A stretch of 12,137 nucleotides of DNA from Rubrobacter sp. (lineage in GTDB: Bacteria > Actinomycetota > Rubrobacteria > Rubrobacterales > Rubrobacteraceae). Shown one piece after another: positions 6,006-12,137 of the stretch. The notes below the pieces were generated by a model that was given only the letters and a program-made list of their open reading frames with translations, ran no database searches and had not been told where the DNA came from. The stretch spans positions 1 through 12,137 of the forward strand of contig JADDPY010000306.1 in NCBI GenBank assembly GCA_016781635.1. Direction: 5' to 3'. The translations under genes were made by a program, and so were the position numbers. Position 1 is the stretch's first letter; every line of letters starts with the position of its first letter.

Positions 6006-8447
6006 GTGAGCGAGGTAGCGGCGAAGAGCGGGTATGACCCGGGGGCTATAGAGCACCGTTGGCGGGAGAGGTGGGTCGAGACCGGCCTCTACAAGACCAA
6101 CGAAGACCCGACCAAGCCAAAGCACTACGCGATCACGATGCTGCCCTATCCGAGCGGCGATCTGCACGTCGGGCACTGGTACGCGATGACACCTTCGGAC
6201 TCGAGGGCGCGGTTCATGCGGATGCGCGGGTACCGGGTCCTGTTCCCGATAGGCTTCGACGCCTTCGGGCTCCCTGCGGAGAACGCGGCGATCCGTCGCG
6301 GGATCCACCCGCGGAAGTGGACGTACTCCAACATCGCGAACATGCGCGACCAGCTCAAACAGATGGGGGCCATGTTCGACCTCGACCATGAGGTCGTCAC
6401 GTGCGACCCCGAGTACTACAAGTGGAACCAGTGGTTTTTCCTGAAGTTCCTCGAGAAGGGGCTCGCGTACAGGAAAGAGGCGCCGGTCGACTGGTGCCCC
6501 AGGGACAACACGACGCTCGCGAGGGAGCAGGTCGTGGGGCCGGACCGCCGGTGCGAGCGGTGCGGGACGCCGGTAATAAAGAAGAACCTCGCGCAGTGGC
6601 TCTTCAAGATCACGGACTACGCCGAGGAGCTCCTCGACTTCTCCGGGGTGGATTGGCCCGAACGGGTCAAGACGCTTCAAAAAAACTGGATCGGCCGCTC
6701 GACGGGCGCCGAGATAGCCTTCGACGTTCCGGGTCACGGACCGCTGGAGGTCTTTACGACGCGGCCGGACACGCTCTTCGGGGCTACGTTCTTCGTGGTC
6801 GCCCCCGAGCATCCGGCGGTGGAGCAGATCACGACGGTCGACAGGGAGGCGGACGTTCGTGCCTACGTCGAGAGCGCGGGCCGGATGACGGAGATCGACC
6901 GGACCGACGTGACGCGCGAGAAGACCGGCGTCTTCACGGGGGCCTACGCGGTCAACCCGGCGAACGGCGAAGAGATACCGATCTACGCCGCCGACTACGT
7001 CCTCCTAGGCTACGGGACCGGCGCGATCATGGCCGTCCCCGCGCACGACGAGCGCGACTTCGAGTTCGCGAAGAAGTACGGCATCGAGATAAGGACCGTA
7101 GTCGCCCCTCCGGGCTGGAACGGCGAGCCCCTCACCGAGGCCTACCCCGGCGAGGGTCCGATGGTCAACTCCGACGGCTTCGACGGGATGCCGAACACCG
7201 GAGGTAAGAAGGCTGTTACGGACTGGATGGAGGAGAAGGGCGACGGGAAGGCCGCGATCACGTACCGGCTTCGTGACTGGCTCATCTCGCGCCAGCGGTA
7301 CTGGGGCACCCCAATCCCGATAATCTACTGCCCCGAACACGGCGCTGTCCCGGTCCCCGAGCAGGACCTTCCGGTCCGGCTCCCCGAGGACGCCGATTTC
7401 ATGCCGACCGGCGAGTCGCCCCTGAAGCTCGACCCCGAGTTCCGCAACACACCCTGCCCGGTCTGCGGCGGCCCGGCCGAGCGCGAGACGGACACGATGG
7501 ACACTTTCATGGACTCGTCGTGGTACCAGTACCGCTACCTCTCGCCCCATCACGACGAGGGGCCGTTCGACCCCAAGGAGGGCGAGAAGTGGCTGCCGGT
7601 CGACCAGTACACGGGCGGCATCGAGCACGCGACGATGCACCTGCTGTACACGCGCTTCTTCACGAAGGTCATGCGCGACCTCGGGCTCGTGAGCTTCGAC
7701 GAGCCGATGATGCGCCTCTTCAACCAGGGGATCATCCTTGGCGAAGACGCCGAGAAGATGAGCAAGAGCCGCGGTAACGTCGTCAACCCGCAAGAGTTTG
7801 TCGACCGTTACGGTTCGGACGCTCTGCGCTGCTTTCTCATGTTTATCGGCCCGTGGGATCAGGGCGGGCCGTGGGACAGCCGAGGCATCGAGGGTATCGC
7901 GCGCTTCTTGAGGCGTGCCCACTCGCTCGTCACGGGCGGCGATGCTTCGGGGGGCGAGGCTGACCCGAAGGAACTCGAACGCAGGGCGAACCGGTTGGTC
8001 AAGAAGGTAACCGAGGACCTCGACGCGTTCCGGTTCAACACCGCGCTCGCCTCGCTCATGGAGCATACGAACTACCTGCTCGCCGTGAAGAAAGTGGCCG
8101 GGGAAGACGAGTGGAGAGATGCGCTGCGCGACTTCGTACTCCTGCTCGCGCCGCTCGCGCCTCACCACGCCGAGGAGATGTGGGCGCTCATGGAGATGCC
8201 GTACAGCGTCCACGAGCAGGGTTGGCCCAGCTACGATGAGAGACTCGTGCGGGCGGAGGAGATCACGCTGGTCGTCCAGGTCAACGGGAAGCTCCGCGAC
8301 CGCATAAATGCTTCAGTGGACATCTCGGCCGAAGACGCCAAGGAGCTCGCGATGAAGAGCGAGAAGGTCCGCTCCTACGTCGAGGGCAGTGAGATCCGCA
8401 AGAGCATCTACGTGCCCGGGAAGCTCGTCAACTTCGTGGTCGGCTAG
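6006..8447 (+). CDS. leuS: Leucyl-tRNA synthetase
   Basis: An 813-aa class Ia aminoacyl-tRNA synthetase that charges tRNA-Leu in the cytoplasm. The HIGH-type motif is HVGH (residues 54-57) within [14 protein letters not shown], and the KMSKS motif is at 584-588 within [13 protein letters not shown]. The CP1 editing domain, which removes wrongly attached amino acids, contains the threonine-rich [13 protein letters not shown] (251-263) and [15 protein letters not shown], with Asp348 as the key editing aspartate. Cysteine pairs (Cys164, CERCG near 183-187, and CPVCGG in the later insert) are probable zinc sites. The anticodon-binding region and the C-terminal domain ([13 protein letters not shown] to GKLVNFVVG) are complete. 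The GTG start has AGAAGGAG 4-5 bases upstream. Length is slightly under that of the E. coli enzyme. A strong hairpin follows. Confidence 0.98.
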   Translation: MSEVAAKSGYDPGAIEHRWRERWVETGLYKTNEDPTKPKHYAITMLPYPSGDLHVGHWYAMTPSDSRARFMRMRGYRVLFPIGFDAFGLPAENAAIRRGIHPRKWTYSNIANMRDQLKQMGAMFDLDHEVVTCDPEYYKWNQWFFLKFLEKGLAYRKEAPVDWCPRDNTTLAREQVVGPDRRCERCGTPVIKKNLAQWLFKITDYAEELLDFSGVDWPERVKTLQKNWIGRSTGAEIAFDVPGHGPLEVFTTRPDTLFGATFFVVAPEHPAVEQITTVDREADVRAYVESAGRMTEIDRTDVTREKTGVFTGAYAVNPANGEEIPIYAADYVLLGYGTGAIMAVPAHDERDFEFAKKYGIEIRTVVAPPGWNGEPLTEAYPGEGPMVNSDGFDGMPNTGGKKAVTDWMEEKGDGKAAITYRLRDWLISRQRYWGTPIPIIYCPEHGAVPVPEQDLPVRLPEDADFMPTGESPLKLDPEFRNTPCPVCGGPAERETDTMDTFMDSSWYQYRYLSPHHDEGPFDPKEGEKWLPVDQYTGGIEHATMHLLYTRFFTKVMRDLGLVSFDEPMMRLFNQGIILGEDAEKMSKSRGNVVNPQEFVDRYGSDALRCFLMFIGPWDQGGPWDSRGIEGIARFLRRAHSLVTGGDASGGEADPKELERRANRLVKKVTEDLDAFRFNTALASLMEHTNYLLAVKKVAGEDEWRDALRDFVLLLAPLAPHHAEEMWALMEMPYSVHEQGWPSYDERLVRAEEITLVVQVNGKLRDRINASVDISAEDAKELAMKSEKVRSYVEGSEIRKSIYVPGKLVNFVVG

Positions 8448-8475
8448 CGGGCGGGGTTACACCCGGCAAGGTGAG

Positions 8476-8502
8476 TCGGGGGCTGGAATATCCAGCCCCC
8501 GA
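8476..8502. terminator. Strong hairpin terminator between leuS and the AIM24 gene
   Basis: TCGGGGGCTGG (8476-8486) pairs perfectly with CCAGCCCCCGA (8492-8502): an 11-bp GC-rich stem with the loop AATAT. It sits 29 bases after the leuS stop and 17 before the end of the convergent AIM24 gene, so it probably ends transcription from both sides. There is no long T-tract, which is common in high-GC actinobacteria. Confidence 0.85.
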
Positions 8503-8518
8503 TCTCTAGATTCGGGCT

Positions 8519-9232
8519 CTAATCGTTGCCCAAGAGGGAGCCGAGGCCGCCCCCGCCTCCCTGCGCTCCGTGGGAGTGCTCCGGGACGGTCGGGCCTTCG
8601 GAGGGTTGGATCAGGACCCAGCCGGGGCCTTCGAAGGCGATCTGAAAGGTCTCGCCGCTGCCGCGCCCGAGAAAGGTTTTGAACGAGACGTCGCTTCGGA
8701 CGCTGGTGCGTACGTTCCCGCTCCAGGCGATCGCGGAGTCGGGATCGGCGAAGGTGGGCTGCGAGGTGTCGAGGAGGACGGGCTCGCCGTGGCTTGTCAG
8801 GGCTACCTTGCCGGTCCCCTGAAGGACGACGTTAAAGAGGCCACCGGCGAGGCGGCCGGCGCCCTCCACCCTTTGTATGTCCCAGTCGACGTTGCCCTCG
8901 AAGGCGAGTATGGAGTCGCCGTTGACCGTCATCCGCTCGTTGTCGAGGTCTATGACCATGATCTTGCGTGCGTCCTGCGCGAGGAAGAGATCGCCGGTGC
9001 CGGTGCAGGCCATGAGCTTGACGCCCTCGCCCGTCACGGCTTTCTTGAAGAAGCGCCCGAGCCCGCCGCTCTGGTGCTCGAAGCGGACGCCGCCCTGGTA
9101 GGCGACCATCGAGCCGAGCTTGGCTTGTACCGTGTCGTTCTCCAGGCGTACCTTGAGGAGCGAGGAGTTTTGCAGGGTGAACCTGCCTGCCGGTGTTACC
9201 TCCCGGAACTGCTCGAGGTTCGTTTCGCTCAT
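8519..9232 (-). CDS. AIM24 family protein
   Basis: A 237-aa protein of the AIM24 (DUF124, TRAP-like beta-barrel) family. Matching blocks include GEGVKLMACTGTGDLFLAQDARKIMVIDLD, ILAFEGNVDWDIQRVEGAG and GLFNVVLQGTGKVALTSHGEPVLLD. The tail is rich in glycine (GAQGGGGGLGSLLGND). The fold is a repetitive beta structure; yeast AIM24 supports mitochondrial organisation, while bacterial members have no firm role. There is no signal peptide or membrane span. ATG 9232 (MSETNLEQFREV) is preferred because GGGAGGT lies about 6 bases upstream; an in-frame ATG at 9259 would add nine residues but lacks such a site. It lies 69 bases downstream of the EAL gene on the same strand and ends at the shared leuS hairpin. 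Confidence 0.9.
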   Translation of the reverse strand: MSETNLEQFREVTPAGRFTLQNSSLLKVRLENDTVQAKLGSMVAYQGGVRFEHQSGGLGRFFKKAVTGEGVKLMACTGTGDLFLAQDARKIMVIDLDNERMTVNGDSILAFEGNVDWDIQRVEGAGRLAGGLFNVVLQGTGKVALTSHGEPVLLDTSQPTFADPDSAIAWSGNVRTSVRSDVSFKTFLGRGSGETFQIAFEGPGWVLIQPSEGPTVPEHSHGAQGGGGGLGSLLGND

Positions 9233-9301
9233 CGGTCTACCTCCCGGCTCGGGTGTCATGCGACGATACTACCCACGTACGCGAGGCTGGTCCAGAAGTT
9301 G

Positions 9302-10360
9302 CTAGAGATCTACACGAGCTGGGGTGGGGGGCGGGGAGGCTGGTCGGGCAAAGAGATGTCCCTGGGCGTAATCGGCGCCGTGTGCGGCTACCCAGCGGTA
9401 TTGATCCTCGGTTTCTATCCCCTCCGCGATCACGGTCACGCCAAGCTCCTTCGCGAGCTCGATTAGTTTGCGGGCGATCGAGGCCTTGTAGGGTGCCCTG
9501 GCCACGAGGCCCATGTCCAGCTTGACGAAGTCGGGACGTAGCTGCGCGAGGAGGTCGAGCGAGCCGTAGCCGAGGTCGTCGAGGGCCACCCCGAATCCGC
9601 CTCTGCGATAGTAGTCGACTATGTTTCTGAGGTGGACGGTGTCTCTGACCTCCTCGCTATCCGTTACCCCGAAGACGATCCTCTCGGAAGGGATACCAGA
9701 CTCCTTGACGGCCTTCATCGTGCTCCTCAGACAATACGCGGGGTCGTAGATGGAGGAGGCGTTGAAGTTGATGAAGACATTCTCCTCGATGCCCTGCCCG
9801 GCGGCCTCCTGGATGGCTTTTATGCGGGCCGCCCGATCGAGGTTGTAGAGGAGCCCCGCGGCACGGGCCGCCCCGAACATCGAATCCGGGCCCACGAGTA
9901 CGTCCCGCTCGCCGATGCCGCGCAGGAGGCACTCGTAGGCGAAGACCTTGCCCGGGTCGGAGACCGCGATGATAGGCTGGAAATGTACGGTAAGTTTCTC
10001 TTCGCGCATGATCTTCTTGAGCCAAGTCTGCCGGGCGTAGCTCAGGAGGGTAAAGAGGTCTTGCATGCGGGGGAGCATCCCGAGGTTTATCTGTGTGCCC
10101 TTCTCGACGAGGATGGCTCGGCAGTCCTTGAGCTCGGCCTCGGTCAGGCCATTCAGAAGGGTATCGCTCAAATTGGATAGCCCGTCCGGACAAACCTCGA
10201 CCGCCAGCACGTCGTCTAAAGGGTCGCCGAACGAGAGGCCCGAACCCCACAGGAGGCGCCGGAGCGTCCCCCGCGTATGGGACAGCGGTGGGGCCACGTA
10301 AAGCACACCGCTCTCAGGCGCCTCTGCCGGCAAGTTCTCGCAACGGCTACAATTACTCAT
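9302..10360 (-). CDS. EAL-domain protein, probably catalytically impaired
   Basis: A 352-aa cytoplasmic protein. Residues 1-120 are a family-specific region starting MSNCSRCENLP, with a CxxC-like Cys4/Cys7 pair; about 121-340 is an EAL domain, the fold that binds and normally hydrolyses cyclic-di-GMP. Retained positions: Glu143 in ECLLR (the EAL motif), Asn198, Asp261-Asp262, Lys280 in KLD, Glu313 in AEGIE and Gln333 in QGHLF. The usual FEVxES segment instead reads IVFGVTDSE, so Gly231 stands where a metal-binding Glu is expected. The DDLGYGSLDLL loop is two residues shorter than the usual DDFGTGYSSL, and the stretch from KLD to EGIE is also about three residues short. I infer weak or no phosphodiesterase activity, perhaps a receptor role. 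The ATG has GGAGAG about 8 bases upstream. No GGDEF domain is in the window. Confidence 0.92.
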   Translation of the reverse strand: MSNCSRCENLPAEAPESGVLYVAPPLSHTRGTLRRLLWGSGLSFGDPLDDVLAVEVCPDGLSNLSDTLLNGLTEAELKDCRAILVEKGTQINLGMLPRMQDLFTLLSYARQTWLKKIMREEKLTVHFQPIIAVSDPGKVFAYECLLRGIGERDVLVGPDSMFGAARAAGLLYNLDRAARIKAIQEAAGQGIEENVFINFNASSIYDPAYCLRSTMKAVKESGIPSERIVFGVTDSEEVRDTVHLRNIVDYYRRGGFGVALDDLGYGSLDLLAQLRPDFVKLDMGLVARAPYKASIARKLIELAKELGVTVIAEGIETEDQYRWVAAHGADYAQGHLFARPASPPPTPARVDL

Positions 10361-10444
10361 CGAAAAGTCTCTCCGCTCTTCGGGTTCCTAGCCCTATTAT
10401 CGGAGAGTGAGGCCGATTACTTTAGCGGCGGCTTCTACGGAACG

Positions 10445-10783
10445 TCAGAACATCCGGCCGCCGAGAGGGACATCGCGTTCCGGGACGAGCAGGACTACCT
10501 CGCCTTTTTCATCAGGAACGCCAAGGACGAGGACCTCGCTTTTGAAGCCCGCGATCCTCTTCGGCGGGAAGTTCACCACCGCTACAACCCGCCGTCCGAC
10601 GAGTGCCTCCGGATCATAGTGCGCCGTAAGCTGGGCGCTGGTTCTCTTCTTCCCGATCTCCGGCCCGAAGCTCACGAGGAGCTTCACGGCGGGCTTGCGT
10701 GCCTCCGCAAACGGTTCGGCCTCCAGGATCTCCCCGACCCTGATGTCGACCTTCTCGAAGTCCTCCCAGGAGATCTCAGACAT
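10445..10783 (-). CDS. csaA: CsaA-type tRNA-binding domain protein
   Basis: A 112-aa single-domain OB-fold protein of the tRNA_bind/EMAP-II type. The sequence [36 protein letters not shown], then [45 protein letters not shown], matches CsaA along its whole length, which is normal for this family. CsaA dimers bind tRNA and have been described as export-related chaperones in Bacillus; similar domains end MetRS and begin PheRS beta. The ATG at 10783 follows GGAGG with about 6 bases of spacing. It lies 138 bases after the sortase and 84 bases before the EAL gene on the same strand. Whether all are one transcript is unclear, since hairpins follow the sortase. Confidence 0.93.
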   Translation of the reverse strand: MSEISWEDFEKVDIRVGEILEAEPFAEARKPAVKLLVSFGPEIGKKRTSAQLTAHYDPEALVGRRVVAVVNFPPKRIAGFKSEVLVLGVPDEKGEVVLLVPERDVPLGGRMF

Positions 10784-10863
10784 CCACCCTCCATCTCGAA
10801 ACGAGCCCGACGCGAACCCCCCAGTCTACAAAGCTTTTACCTTACGGGACCGTTGCGTAGGCA

Positions 10864-10918
10864 GCCTCAGCTTGAGGCGGATGATGGTGGAGCTAAGGAT
10901 GTGGCGGGCTGTGGCCCG
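10864..10918. terminator. Two hairpins just after the sortase gene
   Basis: In the 138-base gap between sortase and csaA there are two perfect inverted repeats: CGGGC/GCCCG (10905-10909 and 10914-10918, 4-base loop), starting 4 bases beyond the sortase stop, and GCCTCA/TGAGGC (10864-10869 and 10873-10878, 3-base loop). Together they may terminate or attenuate leftward transcription. Neither has a T-tract, so the call is tentative. Confidence 0.4.
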
Positions 10919-10921
10919 TCG

Positions 10922-11740
10922 CTAGGAGACGCGGTCGGCGCGCACGACGAGGCGCCCGGACTCGGGGCCGCCATCGTAGAGGCTCGGGCCTATGGTCCAC
11001 CAGTCGTCGGGGGTCTCGGTGCAGGTCTGCAAGGAGACCACGTCGCGGCCGGGGACCGCGTCCATCACGGAGCTCTCGGACGGGGAGACGGCGAAGATCT
11101 CGGTAACCCGGTAGTTGTAGGTCCTGCCCTCCGAGTCCTCGAGGGTGACCTCGTCGCCCTGCTGCATGCTCGGAAGGTTGTAGAACTGGTAGTCGCTCTC
11201 GGTGCCCGGCCAGCCGATGCGGTGGCCCGCGATGTACGTGTTCGTGGACTTCTCCTCCCACGGGAAACCCGTCCCGGGGACCTTGATCGCACCCTGCGCC
11301 AACGCCTCCTCGGAGGAGTCGTTCCTTACGGTGTGACCGTACACGCCGAGCTTGGGAACGGTGAGGTACATCGTCGGGTCGTCGGGCGTATTCGCAGCCT
11401 CGGCTGCTGCCCGTTCCTCCGCCGCTTTCTCCTCGGCCGCACGCTGGCGTGCTTGCTCTTCCTCGGCGGCGCGCTGCCTGGCGGCTTCTTCCTCGGCCCG
11501 GGCTTCCGCCGCTGGCTCCTCGGAGACCGCCGCTGGTGTCTCCTCGACCGCCGGCGTCTGGACGCGCTCTACAGGAGCGGAACTCCCGCCGAGGGCCGAG
11601 ACGATCCCGGAGTAGGCCAGCAAACCAAGCGCCAGGACTACAAGGCCGGATATTACGAGGAGACCCGTCCTTCTGCGCTGCCTGAACTTGCGCATCTGGA
11701 TCGGGCGTTTCGCGGACCTTTTCTTATCCATTAGCGACAT
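10922..11740 (-). CDS. Class E sortase with charged stalk
   Basis: A 272-aa membrane-anchored cysteine transpeptidase that would attach sorting-signal proteins to the cell wall. The basic N-terminus (KKRSAKRPIQMRKFRQRRR) precedes one membrane helix (about 26-48). Residues 65-117 are an Ala/Glu/Arg-rich stalk with repeated ARQRAAEE units, likely helical or coiled-coil. The catalytic domain (about 122-270) has TYIAGHRIGWPGTES with His173, VVSLQTCTETPDDWW with Cys240, and GRLVVRA with Arg263: the full catalytic triad of class E (SrtE) enzymes, which prefer LAxTG-like signals. No sorting substrate is in the window. ATG 11740 has no visible ribosome-binding site; an ATG at 11731 is an alternative. 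A TACACT box ends 7 bases before ATG 11740, suggesting a leaderless transcript. Confidence 0.93.
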   Translation of the reverse strand: MSLMDKKRSAKRPIQMRKFRQRRRTGLLVISGLVVLALGLLAYSGIVSALGGSSAPVERVQTPAVEETPAAVSEEPAAEARAEEEAARQRAAEEEQARQRAAEEKAAEERAAAEAANTPDDPTMYLTVPKLGVYGHTVRNDSSEEALAQGAIKVPGTGFPWEEKSTNTYIAGHRIGWPGTESDYQFYNLPSMQQGDEVTLEDSEGRTYNYRVTEIFAVSPSESSVMDAVPGRDVVSLQTCTETPDDWWTIGPSLYDGGPESGRLVVRADRVS

Positions 11741-11747
11741 GGTTAAG

Positions 11748-11753
11748 AGTGTA
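11748..11753 (-). promoter_or_regulatory. -10 box of the sortase gene, leaderless arrangement
   Basis: On the minus strand the start region reads TACACT, seven bases, then ATG (start at 11740). A -10 hexamer with this spacing puts the transcription start on or next to the A of the ATG, a pattern known from leaderless actinobacterial genes. The absence of a ribosome-binding site fits. No convincing -35 box is present. Confidence 0.4.
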
Positions 11754-11865
11754 CAAAATCATGCGTCTAAAATCGGGTCTTCGTGAAGATTTTGCAGAAG
11801 GTTTTTTGGTTTCTCCCCGGCCGAGCGTGGAGATCGTGCCTGCGGAGGCGATCAAACCGTGCTTG

Positions 11866-11874
11866 TGCTAGGCT
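11866..11874 (+). promoter_or_regulatory. Extended -10 promoter for the riboswitch transcript
   Basis: TGCTAGGCT at 11866-11874 gives the TGn motif followed by TAGGCT (TAnnnT) and would place the RNA start at about 11881, just before the first riboswitch stem. No -35 consensus is evident, which is tolerated by extended -10 promoters. Confidence 0.4.
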
Positions 11875-11889
11875 AGGGTGAGCCCGGTG

Positions 11890-12115
11890 AGGGCCGCGGG
11901 AGAGAGTCGCGGGGAAGGGGACCCCACGCGACCGCCGAAGGTGAAAGGTGCGCGGCGATGTATGCTGCGGCCGAATCTCTCAGGCAAAAGGACCGCGAGC
12001 CGGAGGGCGTCCTGGAAAGTTCGGCCTGCCGGCCTCTTTGGCCGACGCGGGCTGGCGCCGACGGGGTAACACTCTCAGGTTTAGGACAGGGCGGAGAAGG
12101 GAGAACGCTCACCCT
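11890..12115 (+). ncRNA. Tandem glycine riboswitch (two aptamers)
   Basis: Two consecutive glycine aptamers are recognisable. The first (about 11890-11998) has GGGAGAGAG, CCGCCGAAGGTGAAAGG and AATCTCTCAGGCAAAAGGACC, closed by CGCGG (near 11895) with CCGCG (near 11993). The second (about 12000-12090) has CGCCGACGGGGTAA and ACTCTCAGGTTTAGGACAGG. Its closing stem pairs GTCCT (12009-12013) with AGGAC (12083-12087), and the neighbouring AAAGT/ACT change together, as expected for a real helix. Binding glycine normally switches on genes of the glycine cleavage system (gcvT, gcvP, gcvH) or a glycine transporter. The expression platform and the controlled gene lie at or beyond the right window edge, so its logic cannot be read. 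Exact ends are approximate. Confidence 0.9.
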
Positions 12116-12137
12116 AAAACCAAGGGGGTAGGACCGC

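Larger units (their letters stand above)
11741..11880. other. Divergent intergenic region between sortase and glycine riboswitch
   Basis: No gene is seen. The left half is unusually AT-rich for the window, with an imperfect inverted repeat (AAAATC at 11769-11774 and GATTTT at 11788-11793, with TCTTC/GAAGA inside) and a run of six T at 11802-11807. It should hold the promoters of both flanking transcripts. Confidence 0.5.

Noticed and set aside
7005..8213. A 402-codon open frame on the minus strand
   Set aside because: Antisense to leuS, rich in Arg/Val/His, with no domain; a codon-bias shadow.
8570..9466. A 298-codon plus-strand frame
   Set aside because: Antisense to the AIM24 and EAL genes, both clear family members with ribosome-binding sites.
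10784..10921. tRNA or small RNA in the sortase-csaA gap
   Set aside because: No cloverleaf or CCA end; only two small hairpins, better read as weak terminators.
10277..11734. A 485-codon open frame on the plus strand
   Set aside because: It lies antisense to the sortase and csaA genes, whose motifs are unmistakable, and its protein is low-complexity and without recognisable domains. Long antisense frames are common in high-GC DNA.
11878..12069. A 63-codon plus-strand frame at the right end
   Set aside because: It overlaps the glycine riboswitch, whose conserved cores and stems explain the sequence.
1..12137. CRISPR array, defence island or prophage
   Set aside because: No regularly spaced repeats, no cas, nuclease or phage structural genes; the only mobile part seen is the edge transposase.

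Overview
The window is high-GC bacterial DNA. Its gene set looks actinobacterial, and a Rubrobacter-like member of the Rubrobacteria is my best guess. The grounds are a class E sortase, GTG and TTG starts, an AIM24-family protein and an EAL-family protein of a type I associate with that group. This placement rests on general resemblance only; I ran no search.

Layout: (1) The left edge carries the 5' part of a leftward transposase, then about 300 bp of non-coding DNA. (2) A molybdate module follows: modA and modB run rightward and face a leftward pair made of a small PucR-type helix-turn-helix gene and an overlapping single-domain Mop (molbindin) gene. No modC ATPase is present. (3) Next come a small TPR protein and an unrecognised 157-aa protein. 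The latter shares its stop-codon bases with a convergent metallo-beta-lactamase-fold gene that is broken by one frameshift. (4) A DUF92/TMEM19-family membrane protein is followed by a decayed VapBC toxin-antitoxin locus, with two frameshifts in the antitoxin and a nonsense codon in the PIN toxin. (5) leuS, with its own likely promoter, ends at a strong hairpin. (6) A leftward group follows: a class E sortase with a charged stalk, a CsaA-type tRNA-binding protein, an EAL protein with a degenerate active site, and an AIM24 protein. (7) The right edge holds a rightward tandem glycine riboswitch whose controlled gene, probably glycine-cleavage related, lies outside the window.

How the genes work together: ModA and ModB would bind and transport molybdate with an ATPase encoded elsewhere. 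The HTH and Mop pair may be a two-gene analogue of the ModE regulator, which fuses a DNA-binding domain to Mop domains. The rest is a mix of housekeeping genes (leuS, csaA, riboswitch) and accessory or decaying ones (transposase, MBL, VapBC).

The observations most worth a second look are the HTH/Mop pair, the EAL protein that has lost a metal-ligand position and shortened its active-site loops, and the cluster of broken genes at about 3.7-5.9 kb. I did not see a clearly new defence or mobile system.
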